Below the pieces are notes generated by a model. The model did not search any database, was not told the DNA's origin, and worked only from the letters and a program-made list of their open reading frames with translations. Shown here in pieces: positions 57,449 to 64,000 of a stretch of 64,000 nucleotides of DNA. The first letter of the stretch is position 1. Each line of letters begins with the position of its first letter. Source of the stretch: Seiridium cupressi (taxonomy: Eukaryota; Ascomycota; Sordariomycetes; Amphisphaeriales; Sporocadaceae); NCBI GenBank assembly GCA_036674765.1, contig JARVKI010000008.1:620001-684000 (forward strand). Direction: 5' to 3'. Made by a program: the position numbers and the translations under genes.

Positions 57449-58264
57449 ATGAGCACACCAATGACGCCCGGGGACGAAAACCAGGTCCTGCCTCAATCCA
57501 AATTTAATGCCTTGATATCGAGTCATGCCAAATTCAAGGAGCGCTCTTTTGATACCTCGAAGAACGTACACATTCAGACTCTCCGGTCACTCCACATTAT
57601 ACCTAGCGTCATGCTTCTTGGCGACTCTATGCTCGAGCGCTTCCAGACGACGGGCCACAGTCCAAATTTCGTATCAGGCTCTCCAGATCACCCTCCGCAG
57701 CCATGGCCTTCACTGCTACCGCTCAGCGACGAGGCTCTCAAAAGTCTGACTCGATCAGCGCAAGTCGAGGTCCAGCGCATTGCGGACGTCTTCAACGCAG
57801 GAGTCGGCGGCGACAAGTTCGAGAACATCTTGTATCGGCTTCACGGCGATCAGTCACGCCGATTGCCAGGTCTGATGGAGCAACTGGCCGAAAACGACAT
57901 CAAGCTCTGGCTTGTCCACGCCGGTACGAACAACCTGCATCCCAAGCACGGCCTCTCCGACGCAAGTATAAGCGTACAGCGAATACTACTGCAAGCGGTC
58001 CTGCGTATAGCGAAGCCAGGAACCAAGATCATGTTGACAGGCTTGTTCTATCGCTTGGATATACCAGGCCGACTGGTGGACGGAGCGAATGTCAAGATGG
58101 AATCGCTAGCCAGTTTGATGAATCGAAACCTGGAGGAGAACAGTGTTGTGTTTGTCGCGCCGGCGCCGACGGTAGTGAAAAAGAAGCCCTTGGAAGACCA
58201 CGTTGATCTAAACACTGAGGGGTACCGCCTATGGGTCCAATATCTCCTTCCGAAAATGATGTAA
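57449..58264 (+). CDS. SGNH/GDSL-fold hydrolase-like protein lacking the usual catalytic His
   Basis: Single exon, 271 residues, no signal peptide. Block I is SVMLLGDSMLERF with Ser60 in GDS. Block II is FNAGVGGDKFENILYRL with the oxyanion Gly. Block III is WLVHAGTNNLHP (GxN). The C-terminal block normally reads DxxHLN, but here it is LEDHVDLNTEGY: Asp250 is present, and the His position is Asp253. A His lies two places before (251), so it may or may not be active. This group includes PAF-acetylhydrolase-like and other intracellular esterases. The intact length and good conservation of the other blocks argue against random decay. The substrate is unknown. Confidence 0.8.
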   Translation: MSTPMTPGDENQVLPQSKFNALISSHAKFKERSFDTSKNVHIQTLRSLHIIPSVMLLGDSMLERFQTTGHSPNFVSGSPDHPPQPWPSLLPLSDEALKSLTRSAQVEVQRIADVFNAGVGGDKFENILYRLHGDQSRRLPGLMEQLAENDIKLWLVHAGTNNLHPKHGLSDASISVQRILLQAVLRIAKPGTKIMLTGLFYRLDIPGRLVDGANVKMESLASLMNRNLEENSVVFVAPAPTVVKKKPLEDHVDLNTEGYRLWVQYLLPKMM

Positions 58265-58823
58265 TTGAAGGAGCATGCGTAAGGGCGACACTGGTCTATG
58301 TAGGTTCAGCAACTCCGCGTGTCGAAATATAAGACCCACTGGTCCTCTGGTGATAACCTTTTGGAGTTTTAACATCGGGATCCTGAATATCAAACCGAAT
58401 AGACACTCACATCTCACCTAGATCTCAACTCGAGGTCAGGTATGCAAAATGATCGCATTCTTCGCCCATTAGCCCATTTCGGAATCACCGATCTGATGTT
58501 ACATCTAATATAACTCCTGCTGGACATTGATGATAAGTATATCGCAACTACCGGAATCTATGAATTTCCTCGAGCATCACCCAACAGCCCGACTACAACC
58601 ATGTCCACCGCCAGTCATGTGTTCAGTCTTGGAGGCTTATGAGCACGTAACCAAACATCTCTCTACTCGCTAACTACACGGACGGGCCCCACATGGGCCG
58701 AACAAACATAGTTAGCACATTGGTGACTATCGGTGTCGAATGCTGTGCACTCGAGGATGTTAATGGCTGTGCCGAAGGACGCGGATGATTGATGCGCGCC
58801 TGATGAAAGATATGAATATGTAC
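58265..58823. other. Intergenic between convergent SGNH and GRC3 genes
   Basis: About 560 bp between two stop codons; no gene recognised. Confidence 0.45.
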
Positions 58824-61181
58824 TCATTTCGTACTATTTGTCTTGCCTAAGTCACGTCTTACCCTCCAGACACGAGACGCCGTACCTCGTTTCTGGTTGC
58901 CATGAAGAACCTCGATCCAAGGCGTTTGCATCGAAGCAGATTCAAGATCGGTGCTGGTGGGCTCATGGTCCGAGTCAATTGCTTCATCTTCTCCTAGAAT
59001 ATCCATCTGCTCATCAGTATCATCTCCATTCGTGGTTGATGATTGACGATAAAGATCCTCCGTATACGCCCAACTGGGCTGGTCGAACTTGCCGCTGATA
59101 AGGACAATCTGCCCACCCCTCTCATTGATCTGATTTATTCTGGCCTCGGAGAGCGGACTCAAAATTTGCAGCACTCGATTATCTGTGTCGATGCCACGAA
59201 GAAGAGCGAGCCCGATTGTCTGCGAGTATTTGGGGTCGAGCGTCACACCAGACTGGATGATTGGGAGTCCCTCGGGTGTGCTTGTTGTCAGTCCATCCCG
59301 AGCATTTTCCGATGGCAACGACGCTGGCTCGTCCTGCTCCATGCTATTGACGTCGATGGATGTCGGATCAGCGTTCCTTAGCATGGAGGATGAGATAGCC
59401 AACGGGTTCTCCACCTCAGCTATTGCAAGAATCGTGCCGTTGATGGCATCTGCGACGATATTTGACGGGGCCTGAAAGTCGTAACACATGATGCCAAGTA
59501 TACCAGGCGTTGGTCCCGAGTACTGCACATGCCAAGGGGGCACCGCAGAAAGTGGCTCGGCATCCCAGCCTTGCGCACTAGCTTTGGCCGTACCGTGAAA
59601 ATACGACATCGTCTGCATCGTGCGCAACTGAGCAGCAGTCCGCGATGTATTTTGGGTAGCCTGAGATGGAAGCTTAGTTACTTTTCCGGCGCGGAAGCTG
59701 CCTTGGAGGGCGTCGATCACATCAACGGGGCCTGCAGCCATGTAAATAACATTGGTTGGCTTCGCCGTTTGAATCAAAGACGTGAGCAAGTCCAAGCCCG
59801 TTCCTTGAATCCAGCCCGGAGTGTTGATTATCAAAGGCAAGCTTCCGAGCCTATTGCGGTAATGTGTTATCAGGTCAGCAACACCTGATAGATAGAGGTC
59901 TGGATCCGATGCTGGTGATACCGATGCTAATGTATGTGATCGAATTATTGGACCGGCCGAGCCAGATAAAGACTCCAACAAAGGCCTACAGAACGATGGA
60001 CTTAGGACTGGTTCGGTGATACGAACTAGCGAGATTTGACCGGGCGGGCCATGCTCGGGTTGGCCTGGATCGAGATCAAGCACTACAACGCCTCTGCTCT
60101 GCTTTTTGTCCGACGCATCGGTCAAAAGCTGGTTTGTAAGCAACCTGCCGAACGTCGATTTGCCCGCTGATCTTGGGCCAGCGACGACGACAGATAGGGA
60201 CTTGGTGCGAGCGGCCGTAACAAGCATTTCGATTTCGCGATTCCATTCTGGTGGGGACTTGAGGTCTGAGAGCAGTACTCGTTTGGGCCCATCAGCTGAG
60301 GTATATAACTGATAAGAAGGAAACAGATTAGATATGCACAGTTGCAGGAAGTTATGTGTCTTACAATGGAAAAGCTAGAGTCGCCAGCAGCTCCCCCGGG
60401 TGCCGATGACTCGTTCCAGAGCCTACGAAACAAGGGGGACAATGTCCCTAATCGCCGGAGGCCCTGTGCCGCAAGACAAGGCTCAAGCTCTATCACTGCC
60501 TGCTCGGGGCATCTGATAACGGGCAGCGCGTGGCAATGAGGTGCATGCACCCATCGAGTCTTGGACGAAGAGCGTAGAACAGCGCCACAGATGGTGACGT
60601 GCCCACTAATGACATGAATACCATAACTACCCAGAATTACGAGACGCTAGGTTGGTCAGCAAGCAGCGGGGAGAAATCTCGAAATACACATACCTCCCCT
60701 TCCGAGAGCTTGAGCTGTAATTTTCCACCGGCCTTTTTCTTGAAATTGGATTTGTTCGGCTTAAAGCTGGAAAATTGAATGATGGGTGTTTGCTGATCAA
60801 TTGTGCTCTCTACGGGGGCTTCTGGTTCACCTGGGACAGCACCTGGTGTAGTAGAGCCGCTGGCGGCAGACCGAGTATCATCATGAATAGGTGGGATATC
60901 TTGTGTGATGGGTTCTGTTTGTACAGCACGCCCTCTTTTTGGTCTCTTGGGGGTCGCAATCTGCACATCGTTGACCTCTGTTTGCGCCTCCCGAGATGAG
61001 ATGTCAGCCTCTATCGGGGGTGTCGATGCCCCTGCATGGCTACGAAGCTTTCTCAGACGAGCAAAAGCACTCTGAGCTATGGCCATATAAGCACTGCTAT
61101 AGAAATCTTCAACAAGAACCCATGGTACTCACCAGGTGGCTGCTCTGGCGTATCTAATTTCCGTCGCTTTGTTGGGGTCAT
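58824..61181 (-). CDS. GRC3: Polynucleotide 5'-hydroxyl kinase of the GRC3/NOL9 family
   Basis: Four exons (61181-61133, 61076-60694, 60646-60365 and 60308-58824) give 732 residues. The protein starts MTPTKRRKLDTPEQPP, a basic nuclear-type end. A disordered region follows, then a first domain (LVILGSYGIHVISGHVTICG) and the kinase domain, opened by LYTSADGPKRVLLSDLKSP. The P loop is AGPRSAGKSTFGRLL with Lys288. VVVLDLDPGQPEHGPPGQIS is the second conserved block (Walker-B-like and substrate side), then LPLIINTPGWIQGTGLDLL. GRC3 phosphorylates the 5'-hydroxyl of 26S pre-rRNA after Las1 cuts ITS2, in the nucleolus. It is divergent with the RNA polymerase I subunit gene, with 405 bp between the start codons. 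Confidence 0.93.
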
Positions 61182-61586
61182 GATAAGATTGAAAAGCAAA
61201 GCGAATGAAAGCGCCTTTTCTTGCAAAAAGTGGTATTAGGTGTGCGGTGTTAATATTGTGAGACAAGTGCTCTGCACTGCGGCTTCTGTGAATTCATGTT
61301 AAGAGTCGATCGGTACTTTGGTACTTGCATGAGTTTTTGTGTGGAGCGCCAGAGCCATTGTCGAATCAATCTGCTCCTCTACTTTGCGGCGGTAGAACGT
61401 TTCTGCGGGTCGCAGAATTCAGCCAATCAAAATCTTCACTCGCCGACAGCTTGGGACGCGTGTGTCCCAAAATTTTATTTTGTCGTCGCATCCATTCACG
61501 AAGCTTCAGCTGCCCCTCCGTCTTTGGTCACGATCACCTCTTTACCACCACGTTCTCGACGGCATCCTTGGCCCATATCTGCGACG
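61182..61586. promoter_or_regulatory. Divergent promoter of GRC3 and RNA polymerase I subunit genes
   Basis: These 405 bp separate two genes of ribosome production. At 61451-61470 lies an inverted repeat, TTGGGAC-N6-GTCCCAA, whose centre holds ACGCGT (61456-61461), the MluI-box sequence known for MBF-type cell-cycle control in yeasts. The site is about 120 bp from the polymerase gene start. Joint control is inferred from the layout. Confidence 0.5.
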
Positions 61587-63533
61587 ATGGCGCCGAAGAA
61601 GTTCATCGGATCGCTAAGTGCGCTGGCCAAGAACATCAAGGAGAAGGCGACCACGAACGCGTCTTCTGCCTCCCGTCCCGGAACATCGACGACCTTTAAA
61701 AGCGCCGAGCTTGTGCAGGACTCAGACACAAGCAGCTCCGACGATAGTAGCAGCGGCAGTGAAAACGACAGCGATTCTGAAGATAGCCTCGAGGCCGCAA
61801 AGAAGAAGCTCGAGGCCAAAAATGCTGCCAAGAAGGCTGCTGCACCAAGATCTCAGGTCAACGGCAAATCTGCCACTACAACGGCCGCCAAAAAGGCTAT
61901 TGCCAAAAAGCCTGCCTCAAACTCAAGCTCGGATGACAGTTCTGATTCCGAATCGGAGTCTGATTCGGACGATAAGAGCGCCAAGCCCGCCCCAAAGCCG
62001 AGCGCAACAAAGAAAGCCGAACCTGTCCAAGCCTCCAGTGCTACCAGCGACAGCGAGAGTGAGAGCGATAGTGACAGCGATTCCGATGCTGGCGCCAAGG
62101 TCACATCGATAGCAGGCGCAATCGCAACCAAGGCGTCGCAAGCCAAGGCTACCCTCAGCGCCAAAGAATCCTCAAAGCATGCAAAAGAGAGCAGCGAATC
62201 AGGATCGGATTCAGAGGCCGACGATGAAGCCGATTCGAGGGCTGTTGCTAGAGTCAATGGGGCCTCAGAAACAACTGACATGTGAGTCTCCCGGTTTTAA
62301 GAGTTGAAGGGACTGAGCTAATTTTGCGTTTCAGTGCCAAACCTGAGTGGCTCAGCAAGTCAGACTTCATGTTACGAAAAGCCTCGTCCGAAAACCCTGG
62401 CAAAGAGGTCTCGGAGTTCTTGAGCAAATCCAACTTGGAAGGCAAGCAAGTGTGGTATTTCACTGCCCCTGCTTCGCTCCCTATCACGGTTATCAAGGAC
62501 ATGGAGATCGATCTGGCAAAAGCTCAGTCTGGTGGCGCTATACTCAATCACCAGGGCGATGCATATGGTCTGGATTTGGAGCCATATACGACTAGCAGTC
62601 AAATTCAACTGCTGATCCCTTCCAAGGGTGGGGACAAGTATAACAACCGTACGTCGCAATTTTCCCCCCTTCCCTTCAGGAGTCACAAGACCTTTGCTAA
62701 CCTTGGTGCCAGTGAATCGGGCCATTGACTCGACCGTCCACCTTCGCCGGATCGCCGAGTTCGGTGGCGCCAGCAAGGTTAGCTCGACGGCGACTGACCA
62801 ATACGTTCGACAACCAAAACGTATACGGGAGCAACCGAAGAACTTAAAGGCTCGCTTCACACCCATTGGCGTACCTACGAAAAAGCCTGTACCTACCACC
62901 ACGCAAAACATCCAGCCTACAACCGCACCTGCCACCAAGGCCAAGCCAGTAGACTCGAACTCGGATTCCAGCTCTTCGTCTGGCAGCGATTCTGATGTCG
63001 AGATGACTAATGCTACGACAATCCCTCCCACTCCACAGGCAAAGTCTAACTCTAAGACTGCCATCAATGGCACCTTGAAGAGAAAGCAGCCGGTGGAAAA
63101 ATCTAGTTCTGACAGCGATTCAAGTAGCGACGAGTCTGACGACGAGCTTCCGCCATCGAAGAAGACGAAATCGCCAGAGAAACCTACTAAGCGTACCAAG
63201 GTCAGCCCAAAACAGGACTTTGTGGAGTCAAAGACGACGTCATCGGCCCCTGCCGTCCAGGCAGAGAACACTGCAATTCCCAGTTCTCAGATATCTGCAG
63301 TGCCAAAGGGATCAGAAGCTAGAAAGTCTACACCCATTCCGCCGCCGAAGCTTTCTCACTCCATCTCGGAGGCATCTGGCGCTAGCGGTACTCCGTCCAA
63401 AGTGGTTGAGTCTTCAAAGAGCAAGAAAGACAAGAAGTCTAAGAAGAACGGACCTAGCAAAGGATCTGACAGTACGCCGAAGGCTGTCAGTCAGACTCCG
63501 ATTCCCGTCCCGAAGTTTGGTGTAGGCAGCTAG
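61587..63533 (+). CDS. RNA polymerase I subunit of the RPA34.5 type
   Basis: Three exons (61587-62281, 62335-62648 and 62713-63533) give 609 residues. The middle carries the RPA34.5 core, GKQVWYFTAPASLPITVIKD, then DLAKAQSGGAILNHQGDAYG and, after the second intron, HLRRIAEFGG. This subunit pairs with RPA49 as a TFIIF-like module on Pol I and helps initiation and elongation of rRNA synthesis in the nucleolus. Around the core are long low-complexity arms: an N-terminal one of about 230 residues rich in acidic and Ser residues with Lys/Ala stretches (Nopp140-like, many CK2-type S-D/E sites) and a Lys/Ser-rich C-terminal one. Yeast RPA34 has about 230 residues, so this form is unusually long. Start choice: the Met at 61587 begins MAPKKFIGSLS; the upstream frame is open but not protein-like. 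Confidence 0.82.
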
Positions 63534-64000
63534 AACCCGCCTACATCAGGGAAGACAGTAACGAAGAAAAAGCAACGGAAGCAGGGTCGAAAGCAGAAAC
63601 CGGAACAGAAGCAGACGTAAAAGAGGTCTCAGTCATGTTCGCTTTGCATCTATGAGTTACCAAGGGGTACATCTAGTGATCAACTCAATTGCGAATGTCG
63701 CCAGCCCTTGGTTAACACAGTCGTCGTCCATATCTGATAAATCGGGATGATACATTGGACAGAAGACGGCAGGTACGGTTGATCACATAGGCGGTTCTTG
63801 CATGAATCGATGGCGTTGAAGGATTCGTGGAGCCCTATGGGCGGCGTTAATTGATACCGAAGAGAGCGGATCAGCTCTTAATGTTCCCTCGAAGGGCATT
63901 ATAGAATTCCATTTGATTCCTCATCGAGGCAATACGAAATCCGATAAGCTGCTATTGATTAAGGCGTGATAAGGAGTGATGCTAACGAGTCTCCTGCAAG
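63534..64000. other. 3' region of the polymerase subunit gene, no further gene seen
   Basis: Non-coding as far as the window goes. Immediately after the stop the sequence is purine-rich and continues in the Lys/Gln-rich composition of the C-terminal arm, so the natural end could differ in relatives. Confidence 0.4.

Noticed and set aside
62372..63271. Leftward open frame of 299 codons
   Set aside because: Complement of the Ser/acidic-rich polymerase subunit gene; low complexity makes long antisense frames.

Overview
The window is nuclear DNA from a filamentous ascomycete (Pezizomycotina). The genes are interrupted by short introns (about 45-110 bp, GT...AG). The families are typical of that group: a HET-domain protein, a fungal phosphoketolase, a GT71 mannosyltransferase, an A-T-R NRPS-like synthetase, a fungal bZIP and a BIM1-type secreted protein. 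I cannot name the species.

Left part (1-21 kb): a HET-domain gene (853-3435), an internally deleted zinc-type oxidoreductase pseudogene (3790-4213), phosphoketolase (5882-8526), a dynamin-like GTPase (10532-12831), a RidA-family protein (13747-14255), a LETM1-domain mitochondrial protein (14735-15829), a gene-poor and partly AT-rich block (about 15.8-20.2 kb) and a small P-loop kinase (20259-20891).

Middle (22.0-40.5 kb): an apparently intact biosynthetic gene cluster. In order it holds a UbiA-type membrane terpene cyclase/prenyltransferase, a CYP52-like P450, a short-chain dehydrogenase, an MFS exporter, an isopenicillin-N-synthase-like 2-oxoglutarate/Fe(II) oxygenase, a ubiquitin C-terminal hydrolase, a LolT-like class-V PLP enzyme, an adenylation-thiolation-reductase synthetase and a bZIP regulator. 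A plausible logic is that the synthetase activates an amino acid and releases it reductively as an aldehyde. The PLP enzyme and the oxygenase would process the amine part, the UbiA enzyme, P450 and dehydrogenase would make or oxidise a terpenoid part, and the MFS protein would export the product. A 9-bp motif (AGCTGACTT) occurs three times in the PLP/synthetase divergent promoter and once in the MFS/oxygenase divergent promoter, so it is a candidate cluster operator. The hydrolase is a possible self-resistance gene, because aldehydes are classic inhibitors of thiol proteases.

Right of the cluster (41-54 kb): a BIM1/X325-like secreted protein and a membrane-anchored protein sit head to head. 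They are followed by a graveyard of broken genes: an ankyrin pseudogene, a P450 pseudogene lacking its haem half and a transcription-factor remnant. It ends in an intact FAD-dependent phenol-hydroxylase-type monooxygenase, possibly the survivor of a decayed second cluster.

Right end (55-64 kb): conserved cellular genes. These are an MNN2-type mannosyltransferase, an SGNH-fold protein lacking the usual catalytic His, and a head-to-head pair of ribosome-biogenesis genes, the GRC3-type polynucleotide kinase and an RPA34.5-type RNA polymerase I subunit.

All exon structures were worked out by eye from splice signals, reading frame and remembered family motifs. No database search was run.
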